Assembly: GCF_003003215.1 (NCBI RefSeq)
Contig: NZ_PVUF01000009.1
Coordinates: forward strand, 1 to 64,000
Direction: 5' to 3'
From: Tritonibacter scottomollicae
GTDB taxonomy: Bacteria > Pseudomonadota > Alphaproteobacteria > Rhodobacterales > Rhodobacteraceae
DNA: 64,000 nucleotides
Shown piece after piece: positions 1 through 8,367 of the stretch. Position numbers and translations under genes: made by a program. Position 1 is the stretch's first letter. Each line of letters begins with the position of its first letter. A model generated the notes under the pieces. The model saw only the letters and a list, made by a program, of their open reading frames with translations, did not search any database and was not told the origin of the DNA.

Positions 1-242
1 CCTGCGTCGCCGCCGCCCCGTCCAGTCTGCCACCGTAGCGCCTCAGCGCCGCCGGTAGAGGGGGTTCTAAGGTTAGACCCAATGAGCCGCAACCCAAAAA
101 TACCAAAACCGCACAAAAAATGCGAAACTTCTGTGAACTATGTTTAATATCAAAGCGTTAAGCCTTCAAAAAACACTTCCACCCCACCGCTTTCGCCCCG
201 CTCCACCCGCCAAACACATCCCCAACTCCCCGCCAAAACCCC

Positions 243-272
243 TTATCCACAAGCCACCCCCACTTACCCACA
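243..272 (+). promoter_or_regulatory. Pair of DnaA-box-like 9-mers
   Basis: TTATCCACA at 243-251 is the strict DnaA box consensus, and TTACCCACA at 264-272 differs by one base. Both lie in the same orientation with starts 21 bp apart, that is two helical turns. An AT-rich stretch lies just to the left. That the sites bind DnaA is an inference from sequence; the neighbourhood (guanine deaminase) is not a usual replication-origin context, so this could be a DnaA titration or regulatory site, or chance. Confidence 0.4.
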
Positions 273-350
273 GACTCAACCGCGGAATCGCGTCGCTGCT
301 CGCAGGCCAAACCAACAAAGCGAGTCGCACCCAGCGCGAAACCCAGCCGC

Positions 351-384
351 AAAAACAAAAAAGCGCAGAGGAAACCCTCCGCGC
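351..384 (-). terminator. Rho-independent terminator of guaD
   Basis: Read on the minus strand, a 9-bp stem with one mismatch (arms at 376-384 and 363-371, loop GTTT) is followed by a T-rich run (351-362 on the plus strand is almost all A). It lies 30 bases after the stop codon of the guanine deaminase gene, so it ends that minus-strand transcript. Confidence 0.8.
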
Positions 385-414
385 CTTCTGAACGACCGAT
401 CTGGTGATCTGGTC

Positions 415-1722
415 TCAGGTCTTCGGCTTGCTCGCCTTGCCCGCCACATAGACCTCTGCCACCGCCCGGTCATCGCCAAGCATCTGTAGGATGAACAGCT
501 CCTCACTCAGGGATGAAGCCGCCTCTGCCCGCAAGGCCATTGCCGGAGTGGCCGACACGTCCATCACCACGATGTCCGCTTCGGTGCCCACATCCAGTGT
601 GCCGATCTGATCGACCTGCCCCAGCACCTCGGCATTGCCGCGCGTGATCCAGTGGAAGGCGCTCAACGGATGCAGCTTCTGGTTCTGTAGCTGCAGGACC
701 TTGTAGCCCTCATTGAGGGTCTGCAGCATCGAGTAGCTGGTGCCAGCGCCGATATCAGTGGCGATGCCGTTGCGAATACCTTTGCCGCGCAGGCCTGCGT
801 CATCGAACAACCCGCTGCCGAGGAACAGGTTCGAGGTCGGGCAGAACACCGGCTTGCCCCCAACATCCGCCAGCAGCTCGATCTCGCGCGGTTCTAGGTG
901 GATCGCATGGCCCAGCAGGGTCTTCTCCCCCACACACCCGTAGCGCTCATAGATACCGAGGTAGTCCGGCGCGTCCGGATAGAGGCTGAGGGTGAAGTCG
1001 ATCTCGTCGCGGTTCTCCGACAGGTGCGTCTGCACATAGGCCTCGGGGTGTTCGCGCACCAGGGCGCCCGCCGCCTCCAGCTGCGCGGGCGTGGAGGTGA
1101 TCGCGAACCGTGGAGAGATCGCATAAGACGCGCGCCCCTTCCCGTGCCAACGCTCAATCAGCGCCTTGGTCTCGTCATAGCCCTGCTGCGCGGTATCGGT
1201 CAGACCTTCGGGTGCGTTGCGGTCCATCATCACCTTGCCGCCGATCATCCGCATGTTGCGGCGGGCCGCTTCGGCGAAATAGGCCTCGGCCGACGTCGGA
1301 TGCACCGAGCAGAACGCCACCGCCGTTGTGGTGCCATGGCCGAGGATCAGGTCATAAAAGCCGCGCGCCATCCGTTCTGCGTGGCCTGCGTCGGCAAACT
1401 GCACCTCCGCCGGGAAAGTATAGGTGTTGAGCCAGTCCAGGAGCTGCTCACCCCAGGAGGCCACCACCTGCACCTGCGGGAAATGCAGATGCAGGTCGAT
1501 GAAACCGGGCATCAGCAGATGCGGGCGGTGGTCGACCACCTCGGCGCCTGCGGCCTGCGGCGCGATCTCGGCATAGGGGCCCTGTGCGGTGATGCGCCCG
1601 TCCTGCATCAGGATCGCGCCATCCTCTATATAAGAGTAGGCAGCGGTGTCTTCGGGCCCGGTGGGCTCGGCATGAAAACTCAGCGTGCGGCCACGCAGAA
1701 GGGTCGCGGAAGCGGACATCAT
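415..1722 (-). CDS. guaD: Guanine deaminase
   Basis: This 435-residue amidohydrolase converts guanine to xanthine plus ammonia in the cytoplasm and so feeds purine catabolism. The metal-binding HxH pair is seen in LHLHFPQ (H78, H80), followed by HLSEN, LGHAIHL and PTSNLFLGSG, the usual order for the GuaD branch of the metal-dependent hydrolases. A longer open frame exists upstream, but the ATG at 1722 is preceded at good spacing by AAGGGG, so I start there (a second ATG follows directly). It lies 141 bases downstream of puuD on the same strand and is followed by a terminator. The urate pathway alongside supports guanine rather than another base as substrate. Xanthine dehydrogenase, which would join the two steps, is not in the window. 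Confidence 0.93.
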   Translation of the reverse strand: MMSASATLLRGRTLSFHAEPTGPEDTAAYSYIEDGAILMQDGRITAQGPYAEIAPQAAGAEVVDHRPHLLMPGFIDLHLHFPQVQVVASWGEQLLDWLNTYTFPAEVQFADAGHAERMARGFYDLILGHGTTTAVAFCSVHPTSAEAYFAEAARRNMRMIGGKVMMDRNAPEGLTDTAQQGYDETKALIERWHGKGRASYAISPRFAITSTPAQLEAAGALVREHPEAYVQTHLSENRDEIDFTLSLYPDAPDYLGIYERYGCVGEKTLLGHAIHLEPREIELLADVGGKPVFCPTSNLFLGSGLFDDAGLRGKGIRNGIATDIGAGTSYSMLQTLNEGYKVLQLQNQKLHPLSAFHWITRGNAEVLGQVDQIGTLDVGTEADIVVMDVSATPAMALRAEAASSLSEELFILQMLGDDRAVAEVYVAGKASKPKT

Positions 1723-1772
1723 AGATCCCCTTAGTTCGGTATCAGAAAAACAGGTCAGCCCAGGCGCCCCCT

Positions 1773-1790
1773 GCACCGCGTCAGCGGTGC
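1773..1790. repeat. GC-rich hairpin with GTCA loop between puuD and guaD
   Basis: A perfect 7-bp inverted repeat (GCACCGC/GCGGTGC) encloses GTCA. A hairpin with the same core (CCGC-GTCA-GCGG) occurs at 60474-60491. It sits in the 141-base gap between puuD and guaD, where it could modulate guaD expression or be a remnant of one of the intergenic repeat families of this genome. Confidence 0.5.
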
Positions 1791-1863
1791 GCGGCCCGGC
1801 GGGCGCGGCTGCATTTTAATGCTGTTGCGACGGGCGGGTGTGCCCCGACCGGCAAGACGGTGC

Positions 1864-3123
1864 TCAGTTGCCGGCCATATAGAAGGGCAGCTTTGCCGCG
1901 CCATCGGCAAACCACTTGCGGATCAGCGCGCGCTCGTCATCTTCCATATAGGTGACATTGGCGGGCGGCATGGCATGGGTGGCCCCGGCCTGCAGATAGA
2001 TCTGGCGGGCGTATTTCGCCACATCCGCCTCGGTTTCCAAGAGCACGTTCTTCGGCGCCCGGCGGATGCCCTCATAATAGGGCTCGCGTGCATGGCACAT
2101 CGCACACCGTCCCGGCACCACGCTCATGATGTCATCGAAATGCTCCGAGCCGGCGTAAGCCAGCTCGGTCTGTGTCAATTCACGCGCCTCGGATTCCTCG
2201 TAGGTGTCCTGCATCAGCGGTGCCTGGCTCAGCGCCATGACGGCAATGAACAGCAGGATGGTGACCGGCCAGGTCCAGGTCGGATTGCCGGTGCCCGCAT
2301 GCAGCGTGTTGAAATAGTGCCGGATCGTCACCCCCATCAGGAACACCAGCGCCGCGATGATCCAGTTGTACTCGGTGGCAAAGGCCAGCGGGTAGTGGTT
2401 GGACAGCATCAGGAAGATGACCGGCAGCGTCAGGTAGTTGTTGTGGGTCGACCGCAGCTTGGCAATCTTGCCGTACTTTGGATCCGCCGGACGGCCCGCC
2501 TGCAGGTCCGCCACCACGACACGCTGGTTCGGCATGATAATGAAGAACACGTTGGCGGTCATGATCGTGGCGGTGAAGGCGCCCAGATGCAGCATCACCG
2601 CGCGGCCGGTAAAGATCTGGTTGTACCCCCAGCCCATCGCCACCAGCAGCACGAACAGCAACACCATCAGGACGGTCGGCTTTTCGCCCAGAGGCGATTT
2701 GCACAGGAAGTCATAGATCAGCCAGCCGATGCTGAGCGAGGCCGCCGAGATCAGGATCCCCTGCCACAGGGCCAGATCCGCCTTGCCCTGGTCGATCAGG
2801 TACAGCTCCCCCCCGGCCCAGTAGACGATCATCAACAGACCGGCGCCAGACAGCCAGGTGGCATAGCTCTCCCATTTGAACCAGATCAGATGGTCCGGCA
2901 TGTTCTCCGGCGCCACCAGATATTTCTGGATGTGATAGAAACCGCCGCCGTGGACCTGCCACTCTTCACCATGCGCCCCCACCGGCAGATGCGGCACCTT
3001 CCGCAGCCCCAGGTCGAGGGCGATAAAGTAGAAGGACGATCCGATCCAGGCGATCGCGGTGATGACATGTAGCCAGCGGACCGCAAAGCCCAGCCAGTCC
3101 CACATGATGACAAGCTCTTGCAT
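1864..3123 (-). CDS. puuD: Urate hydroxylase PuuD (membrane cytochrome c type)
   Basis: PuuD is an integral-membrane urate oxidase that passes electrons to a fused cytochrome c domain instead of making hydrogen peroxide as uricase does; it produces 5-hydroxyisourate. The 419-residue protein has about eight membrane segments (from WLHVITAIAWIGSSFYFIA near residue 17 to about residue 302), then a periplasmic cytochrome c domain with the haem motif CAMCH (C340-H344) and a likely axial methionine in HAMPP (M385). Both the length and the membrane-plus-cytochrome layout match the family. The ATG is preceded by AAGGAG at 8 bases. It is divergent from a LysR regulator and upstream of guaD. Confidence 0.95.
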   Translation of the reverse strand: MQELVIMWDWLGFAVRWLHVITAIAWIGSSFYFIALDLGLRKVPHLPVGAHGEEWQVHGGGFYHIQKYLVAPENMPDHLIWFKWESYATWLSGAGLLMIVYWAGGELYLIDQGKADLALWQGILISAASLSIGWLIYDFLCKSPLGEKPTVLMVLLFVLLVAMGWGYNQIFTGRAVMLHLGAFTATIMTANVFFIIMPNQRVVVADLQAGRPADPKYGKIAKLRSTHNNYLTLPVIFLMLSNHYPLAFATEYNWIIAALVFLMGVTIRHYFNTLHAGTGNPTWTWPVTILLFIAVMALSQAPLMQDTYEESEARELTQTELAYAGSEHFDDIMSVVPGRCAMCHAREPYYEGIRRAPKNVLLETEADVAKYARQIYLQAGATHAMPPANVTYMEDDERALIRKWFADGAAKLPFYMAGN

Positions 3124-3232
3124 AGCTCACTCCTTGCGCGTTTGTCCTGACCCTAGGCGAGGGCGTCATTTTCGTGTATCAGGAAAAAATTCCAAGCTGC
3201 TTCAAACATAAGCTAACAATGAAATACCCAAC
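3124..3232. promoter_or_regulatory. Divergent puuD / LysR promoter region
   Basis: This 109-base gap must hold the promoters of both puuD (minus) and the LysR regulator (plus). Its centre is AT-rich, unlike its surroundings. On the minus strand a possible -35/-10 pair (TTGAAG, TGATAC, about 18 bases apart) can be placed, but it is weak. LysR proteins usually bind such divergent gaps; I cannot single out one T-N11-A site with confidence. Confidence 0.45.
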
Positions 3233-4147
3233 ATGGCCTATCTGAACAATATCCGCACTTTCGTCCGCGTCTACGAGCTCGGAAACATGTCCGCCGCCGC
3301 GCGGGACATGCGCATTTCCGCCGCCGTGGCCTCGTCGCGGATTTCACAGCTGGAAGAACACCTTAAGGTGCGCCTGTTTCAACGCACCACGCGCCTGTTG
3401 AACCCGACCGAACAGGGCCAGCTGTTCTATCACGGCGCGGTCAAGATCCTCGAAGCGGTGGAAGAGGCCGAGGCCGATATCTCCAACGTGACCCAGACGC
3501 CGCGCGGCACGCTCTATGTGGCGGCTCCCCTTGGTCTGGGCCAGCGGCTGATCGCCCCGGCGGTGCCGCAGTTCAACGCCGCCTACCCGCTGATCAACAT
3601 CCGCCTGCGCCTGTCGGACCGCAAACTCGATCTGGCCGCCGAAGGGCTGGACGCGGCCTTCTTCCTCGGCCTGCCGGAGGATTCAAACCTCAAGATCCGC
3701 AAGATCACCGACTGCCCGCGCGTGCTCTGCGCCGCCCCCGCCTATATCGAGACCCGTGGCCTGCCCCAATCCAGCGCCGAGCTGAAAACCGACGCACATG
3801 ACTGCCTGAACCTGCGCTATCCCGGCGCGCCGGAATTCCAGTGGCCCCTGCACGGCCCTGATGGCATCCGGCGGGTGGCCGTCACCGGCCCGTTTGAATC
3901 GGACCACGGAGATGTGCTGACCCAATGGGCGCTCGACGGTCATGGCATCATCCTGAAGCCCCTGTTCGAGGTTTTCGAACACCTCGCTGAGGGAACGCTG
4001 GTGCCCGTGCTGACAGAAGAGCCCCCCGCGACGATCCAGATGGCCTGCCTCTACATGCACCGTCGCCATCAGGACCCGAAGGTGCGGCTGTTCCTCGATT
4101 TCATGATCGACCACATTCTGGCGTCTCTGCCCGAAAAGGCCGCCTGA
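3233..4147 (+). CDS. LysR-family transcriptional regulator
   Basis: A 304-residue regulator of standard LysR length. The N-terminal winged helix-turn-helix (residues about 1-60, with NMSAAARDMRISAAVASSRI and FQRTTR) is followed by a substrate-binding domain of about 200 residues containing LYVAAPLGLG. It is transcribed away from puuD and ends facing uraH, so the likely job is control of the urate genes, with a purine degradation intermediate as possible co-inducer. That role is inferred from position only. Uses the ATG at 3233; no strong ribosome binding site is visible upstream. Confidence 0.9.
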   Translation: MAYLNNIRTFVRVYELGNMSAAARDMRISAAVASSRISQLEEHLKVRLFQRTTRLLNPTEQGQLFYHGAVKILEAVEEAEADISNVTQTPRGTLYVAAPLGLGQRLIAPAVPQFNAAYPLINIRLRLSDRKLDLAAEGLDAAFFLGLPEDSNLKIRKITDCPRVLCAAPAYIETRGLPQSSAELKTDAHDCLNLRYPGAPEFQWPLHGPDGIRRVAVTGPFESDHGDVLTQWALDGHGIILKPLFEVFEHLAEGTLVPVLTEEPPATIQMACLYMHRRHQDPKVRLFLDFMIDHILASLPEKAA

Positions 4148-4179
4148 AACGGCAAAAGGACGGCGCCCCATGGCCCCGC

Positions 4180-4215
4180 CCTTCATCTTTTCCCAAAATA
4201 CCTCCGCCGGAGGCT
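4180..4215. repeat. Intergenic repeat, TTCATCTTTTCC family, copy 1
   Basis: CCTTCATCTTTTCCCAAAAT followed by the palindrome CCTCC-GCC-GGAGG (4201-4213). Related copies lie at 13122-13173 and, inverted, at 39652-39709. This one is between the converging LysR and uraH genes and could act as a bidirectional terminator. Confidence 0.7.
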
Positions 4216-4219
4216 GCCG

Positions 4220-4576
4220 TCAGCTGCCGCGATAGGTGGAATAGCCATAGGGCGACAACAGCAGCGGCACATGATAATGGCTGTCCGCCTCGCTCATGCC
4301 AAACCGGATCGGCACTTGGTCGAGGAACATCGGCGCATCCCCCGCCTGACCCGACGCGCGCAGATAGTCACCGCAAAAGAAGACCAACTCATAGGTTCCG
4401 GTCTCAAATGTCTCTGCCGGCAGGATCGGGCTGTCGGTGCGACCATCCGCATTGGTCACCGTCTCGGCAATCTTTTCGTTAGAATCACCGCTCACCTTAT
4501 AAAGCGCGATCTTGATGCCCTCGGCCGGGCAGCCGCGCGCGGTGTCCAGAACATGTGTTGTCAGATATCCGGTCAT
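4220..4576 (-). CDS. uraH: 5-hydroxyisourate hydrolase (transthyretin-like)
   Basis: HIU hydrolase opens the unstable PuuD product 5-hydroxyisourate to OHCU. The 118-residue protein has the family's N-terminal TTHVLDTARG (catalytic histidine H8) and ends in the diagnostic YRGS tetrapeptide. The open frame runs further upstream, but the ATG at 4576 follows AAGGAG by 11 bases and gives the normal family length. The gene is divergent from puuE-uraD across a 217-base gap, so the two probably share control. It supplies the substrate of the UraD domain next door. Confidence 0.95.
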   Translation of the reverse strand: MTGYLTTHVLDTARGCPAEGIKIALYKVSGDSNEKIAETVTNADGRTDSPILPAETFETGTYELVFFCGDYLRASGQAGDAPMFLDQVPIRFGMSEADSHYHVPLLLSPYGYSTYRGS

Positions 4577-4793
4577 CTGTGACGTCTCCTTTTTGGCGGT
4601 ACAATGTTCAACGGAACCGTGCGACAGGCCCACGCCCAATCACGTCTCGCTGATTTTATCGCCATACTGCGAGAGCTTTGCCGCAGATGCACGCAGAAGC
4701 GTCAAACAGCACTTTCAAAAAATGCGGTAAAGCCCCGCGGCCATTTCATATGTATAACATGTAAATAACCTAAAAGACGCGGAGATCCCAATC
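4577..4793. promoter_or_regulatory. Divergent uraH / puuE-uraD promoter region
   Basis: This 217-base gap separates the start codons of uraH (minus) and puuE-uraD (plus). An AT-rich patch at 4743-4775 with a loose dyad (CATATG ... CATGTA) lies just before the puuE start and is the best candidate for a promoter or operator. No clear consensus promoter is visible. Confidence 0.4.
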
Positions 4794-6209
4794 GTGACAC
4801 GCTATCCCCGAGACATGCGTGGATATGGGGCGCATGCCCCGCATCCCGCTTGGCCCAATGATGCAAAAATCGCCGTCCAGTTCGTGTTGAACTACGAAGA
4901 AGGCGGCGAGAACTGCACCCTGCACGGCGATGCCGCCTCCGAGGCCTTCCTCTCCGACATCCCCGGCGCGGCGCAATGGCAAGGCCAGCGCCACTGGAAC
5001 ATGGAATCGATCTATGAATACGGCGCGCGGGCCGGGTTCTGGCGCCTGCACCGCCTGTTCACCGGCGCCGACATCCCGCTGACCATCTATGGCGTCGCCA
5101 CCGCCCTCGCCCGCAGCCCCGAACAGCTGCAGGCGATGAAGGACGCGGACTGGGAAATCGCCTCCCACGGCCTCAAATGGGTCGAGCACAAGGACATGCC
5201 CGAGGATGAAGAGCGCGCCTCGATCAAAGAGGCGATCCGCCTGCATACCGAGGTGGTCGGGGAACGCCCGCGCGGCTGGTACACTGGCCGGTGCAGCGCC
5301 AACACCGTGCGTCTGGTCGCCGAAGAGGGCGGCTTTGACTATATCTCCGACACTTATGATGACGACCTGCCCTATTGGCTGGAAGTTGGCGATCACGACC
5401 AGCTGATCATTCCCTATACGCTCGAAGCCAACGACATGCGCTTTGCCACCGCGCCCGGTTGGGTCACGGGCGAGGATTTCGGCTCCTATCTGACCGACGC
5501 CTTCGATGCGCTTTATGCCGAAGGCGAGGCCGGCGCGCCCAAGGTGATGACCATCGGTCTGCACTGCCGTCTGGTGGGTCGCCCGGGCAAGATCGCCGCA
5601 CTCAAACGCTTTATCGAGTATATCCAGACCCATGAGGGCGTCTGGTGCCCGCGTCGTGTGGAGATCGCCGAACATTGGGCGGAAAACCACCCGCATCAGC
5701 GCCGCACCCGTCCAAGCCGGATGGATCGCGAAAGCTTTGTCGCCACCTTTGGGTCGATCTTCGAGCATTCGCCCTGGATTGCAGACCGCGCCTTTGACTT
5801 GGAACTCGGCCCCGCGCATGACTGCGCCGCCGGGGTCCACAATGCGCTCTGCCGCATGTTCCGCACTGCCTCCGACGAGGAGCGCCTCGGCGTGCTCACC
5901 GCGCACCCGGATCTGGCCGGCAAACTCGCCAGCGCCGGGCGCCTGACCGCCGAGAGCACCTCGGAACAGGCCAGCGCCGGGCTCGACATGCTGACGGATG
6001 CGGAACGCGAGACCTTCACCGCGATGAATGACACCTATGTGGCCAAACACGGCTTCCCCTTCATCATTGCGGTGCGCGACCACGACAAGGCCTCGATTCT
6101 GGCCGCCTTCCAGCGCCGCATCGACAATGACCGTGCGACCGAGTTTGCCGAGGCCTGCCGTCAGGTCGAACGCATCGCGCAATTCCGTCTGATGGATCTG
6201 CTGCCATGA
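4794..6209 (+). CDS. puuE-uraD: Bifunctional allantoinase (PuuE) / OHCU decarboxylase (UraD) fusion
   Basis: Two enzymes of consecutive urate-pathway steps are joined in one 471-residue chain. Residues 1 to about 305 match PuuE, the metal-independent, polysaccharide-deacetylase-like allantoinase (GYGAHAPHPAWP, NYEEGGEN, ASHGLKW). Residues about 310-471 match UraD (EHSPW, HPDLAGK at 371-377, SEQ at 390-392, FPFIIAVR at 421-428). UraD makes S-allantoin from OHCU and PuuE opens the allantoin ring to allantoate, so the order along the chain is the reverse of the reaction order. The start is a GTG at 4794 with GGAG about 10 bases before it. It overlaps allA by ATGA, so translation is coupled. Confidence 0.93.
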   Translation: MTRYPRDMRGYGAHAPHPAWPNDAKIAVQFVLNYEEGGENCTLHGDAASEAFLSDIPGAAQWQGQRHWNMESIYEYGARAGFWRLHRLFTGADIPLTIYGVATALARSPEQLQAMKDADWEIASHGLKWVEHKDMPEDEERASIKEAIRLHTEVVGERPRGWYTGRCSANTVRLVAEEGGFDYISDTYDDDLPYWLEVGDHDQLIIPYTLEANDMRFATAPGWVTGEDFGSYLTDAFDALYAEGEAGAPKVMTIGLHCRLVGRPGKIAALKRFIEYIQTHEGVWCPRRVEIAEHWAENHPHQRRTRPSRMDRESFVATFGSIFEHSPWIADRAFDLELGPAHDCAAGVHNALCRMFRTASDEERLGVLTAHPDLAGKLASAGRLTAESTSEQASAGLDMLTDAERETFTAMNDTYVAKHGFPFIIAVRDHDKASILAAFQRRIDNDRATEFAEACRQVERIAQFRLMDLLP

Positions 6210-6712
6210 CCCGTGAGTTGATCGCCCAACCGCTGACCGCCGCAGACTTCGCCCCCTTTGGCGAGGTGCTGGAACCAAAGGCGCAGCCCGACAAGCTCAT
6301 CAACCAGGGCAAATGCGGCCGTCACCACGACCTCGCACAGCTCGACTTTGCCGACGGGCGGGCCGGGATCAGCCTGTTTGATGCTGAGGCCCGCACCCTG
6401 CCCCACAAGGTAGACATGGTCGAACGTCACCCCGAGGGCAGTCAGGCCTTTGTGCCGGTCACCGGCGTGCCAATTCTGGTGGTCGTGGCTCCGGATGAAG
6501 ACGGCACCCCCGGCACGCCGCGCGCCTTCCTCAGCCAGCCCGGCCAGTCGATCAACCTGCACCGGGGCGTCTGGCACGGGGTACTCGCTCCGTTTGAGGC
6601 GCCCGGTCAGTATATCGTCATCGACCGCATCGGTGAGGGCGCAAACCTCGAAGAACACTGGTTCGACGATCCCTGGATTGTCACCAAGGTCGCCGCACAA
6701 ACAGAAGGCTGA
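6206..6712 (+). CDS. allA: Ureidoglycolate lyase
   Basis: Ureidoglycolate lyase releases urea and glyoxylate from S-ureidoglycolate, the last step of allantoin breakdown. The 168-residue protein begins with LIAQPLTAADFAPFGEVLE and contains NQGKCGRHHDLA, LPHKVDMVERHPEGSQAF and LHRGVWHGVL, the usual AllA order and length. The ATG overlaps the stop of the PuuE-UraD fusion by four bases, so the two are translationally coupled. The permease gene follows 75 bases later. Confidence 0.95.
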   Translation: MTRELIAQPLTAADFAPFGEVLEPKAQPDKLINQGKCGRHHDLAQLDFADGRAGISLFDAEARTLPHKVDMVERHPEGSQAFVPVTGVPILVVVAPDEDGTPGTPRAFLSQPGQSINLHRGVWHGVLAPFEAPGQYIVIDRIGEGANLEEHWFDDPWIVTKVAAQTEG

Positions 6713-6787
6713 CCTCCCTCTTTCATCTGGATCATCCCGACCCGCCAAACGAGGCCGGGAGATCCGCCAACCAACAGGGAACAGAAA

Positions 6788-8227
6788 ATGTCTGATACCT
6801 CCATCGGGACGCCGGAGCAGCTCCGCGATCCCGACTACATGCCCCCGCTGGCCAAGGCCATTCCGCTGGGCATCCAGCACGTGCTGGCGATGTTCGTCTC
6901 CAATGTGACGCCAGCGATCATCGTCGCAGGCGCCGCCGGGTTCGGGTTTGGTTCCAACTCGCCCGATTTCCCGGAACTGCTCTACCTGATCCAGATGTCG
7001 ATGCTGTTTGCTGGCATCGCCACCCTGATGCAGACGCTCACCCTCGGCCCGGTGGGCGCACGGCTGCCGATCGTTCAGGGCACATCCTTCGCATTCCTCC
7101 CGATCATGATCCCGCTGGTTGCGGGCAAGGGCGTCGACGCGCTTGCCGCGCTCTTCGGCGGGGTGCTGATCGGCGGGCTGTTCCACGCCGCTCTCGGCCT
7201 CATCATCGGCAAGATCCGCTTTGCGCTGCCGCCGCTGGTCACCGGCCTCGTGGTCACCATGATCGGCCTCGCGCTGGTCAAGGTCGGCATTCAATACGCC
7301 GCAGGTGGCGTTCCCGCCATCGGCACACCGGAATACGGCTCGCTGCTCAACTGGTCAGCCGCACTGGTGGTGATTTTGGTGACGCTGGGGCTGAAGTTCT
7401 TCACCCGCGGCATGCTGTCGGTCTCCGCGGTGCTGCTGGGCCTCATCGTCGGCTATGTCTACGCGCTGATGGTCGGCATGCTCAGCTTTGACGCCATCGC
7501 CGGCTCCTGGGGCAACGCCGCCGCATTTGCGCTGCCGCAGCCGTTCAAATACGGGTTCGAGTTCTCCTTCGCCGCCATCTTGGGCTTCTGCCTGATGGCC
7601 TTTGTCTCGGCGGTGGAAACCGTGGGCGATGTCTCCGGCATCACCAAGGGCGGCGCGGGTCGCGAAGCCACCGACACCGAAATCGAAGGCGCGATCTACG
7701 CCGACGGGTTCGGCTCGGCGCTGGCCGGGGCCTTTGGCGCCATGCCCAACACCTCCTTCAGCCAGAACGTCGGCCTGATTGCCATGACCGGCGTCATGAG
7801 CCGCCACGTGGTGACCTGCGGGGCGGTCTTCCTGATTGTCTGCGGATTGATCCCGAAGGTCGGCGCGCTGATCCGCACCGTTCCGATCGAAGTGCTCGGC
7901 GGCGGTGTCATCGTGATGTTCGGCATGGTGGTCGCAGCGGGCATCTCGATCCTGTCGGACGTGGAGTGGAACCGGCGCAACATGGTGATCTTTGCCATCT
8001 CGCTCTCCATCGGCCTCGGGCTGCAGCTGGAACCCGGCGCCTTGCAACATGTCGCGGACACGCCGCGCATCCTGTTGACCAGCGGCCTGCTGCCCGCCGC
8101 CGTGATCTCCATCGTGCTGAACCTGATCCTGCCGGAAGAGCTGGCGAACGAATCGACCGAGGAGGTCTCCGGCGGCATGTCGGGCCACTCCAAAGGCTCG
8201 CTTGGTCAATCGCGCGACGCTGGCTGA
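6788..8227 (+). CDS. NCS2-family xanthine/urate permease
   Basis: A 479-residue nucleobase:cation symporter-2 family protein that very likely imports xanthine, urate or a related purine across the inner membrane. It has the family's many hydrophobic segments, the N-terminal IPLGIQHVLAMFVSNVTPAI, and the signature region SFSQNVGLIAMTGVMSR, which in this family forms part of the substrate site. The SVETVGDVSG-like stretch (SAVETVGDVSGITKGG) is also present. It has AGGGAAC before the ATG and is the last gene of the puuE-uraD/allA operon, followed by a strong terminator. Which purine it prefers cannot be told from sequence; the neighbouring genes favour urate or xanthine. Confidence 0.92.
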   Translation: MSDTSIGTPEQLRDPDYMPPLAKAIPLGIQHVLAMFVSNVTPAIIVAGAAGFGFGSNSPDFPELLYLIQMSMLFAGIATLMQTLTLGPVGARLPIVQGTSFAFLPIMIPLVAGKGVDALAALFGGVLIGGLFHAALGLIIGKIRFALPPLVTGLVVTMIGLALVKVGIQYAAGGVPAIGTPEYGSLLNWSAALVVILVTLGLKFFTRGMLSVSAVLLGLIVGYVYALMVGMLSFDAIAGSWGNAAAFALPQPFKYGFEFSFAAILGFCLMAFVSAVETVGDVSGITKGGAGREATDTEIEGAIYADGFGSALAGAFGAMPNTSFSQNVGLIAMTGVMSRHVVTCGAVFLIVCGLIPKVGALIRTVPIEVLGGGVIVMFGMVVAAGISILSDVEWNRRNMVIFAISLSIGLGLQLEPGALQHVADTPRILLTSGLLPAAVISIVLNLILPEELANESTEEVSGGMSGHSKGSLGQSRDAG

Positions 8228-8246
8228 CGGGCACCCATATGACAGC

Positions 8247-8275
8247 AAAAGGGCCGCATCGCGCGGCCCTTTTTC
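8247..8275 (+). terminator. Rho-independent terminator after the NCS2 permease
   Basis: GGGCCGC (8251-8257) and GCGGCCC (8263-8269) form a 7-bp GC stem with a 5-base loop, followed by TTTTTC and preceded by an A run. It is 20 bases past the permease stop codon. Confidence 0.92.
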
Positions 8276-8300
8276 ATTTTAGCAACAGTCTGGCCGACAG

Positions 8301-8367
8301 GCCGGACAGCCCCCGACCTTCCCCGGGAGGGGGCTTTACCCCCACCCAGGCTCGGGCGCTGTCCTCA
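8301..8367. repeat. Intergenic repeat, GCTGTCCTCA-ended family, copy 1
   Basis: A C- and G-rich block that recurs almost identically, inverted, at 57062-57124 and in diverged form at 29668-29735. Shared pieces include CCCCCGACC, GGGAGGGGGCTT, ACCCCCACCCAGGCTCGGG and the end GCTGTCCTCA. It lies between the converging NCS2 permease and allE genes, and its last three bases are the stop codon of allE. Confidence 0.8.

Larger units (their letters stand above)
1..414. other. Intergenic region, AT-rich stretch next to DnaA-box-like sites
   Basis: I see no convincing protein gene here. The first 58 bases could be the arginine-rich C-terminal end of a plus-strand protein (stop at 56-58), but too little is visible to call. 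Positions about 90-175 are AT-rich compared with the rest of the window, followed by a C-rich stretch with two DnaA-box-like 9-mers (243-272) and then the terminator of the guanine deaminase gene. Short open frames on both strands have low-complexity translations and no ribosome binding site. Confidence 0.5.

Noticed and set aside
2-58. Possible C-terminal end of a plus-strand protein ending QRRR
   Set aside because: Only 18 codons are visible, with no recognisable motif, so it cannot be told from chance.
158-391. Short open frames in the first intergenic region
   Set aside because: They have proline/lysine-rich low-complexity translations, no ribosome binding site, and cover the DnaA-box-like sites and the guaD terminator.
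4770-7294. Two long minus-strand frames opposite puuE-uraD, allA and the permease
   Set aside because: The plus-strand genes have full family motifs, while the minus-strand translations are His/Gly/Asp-rich shadows.
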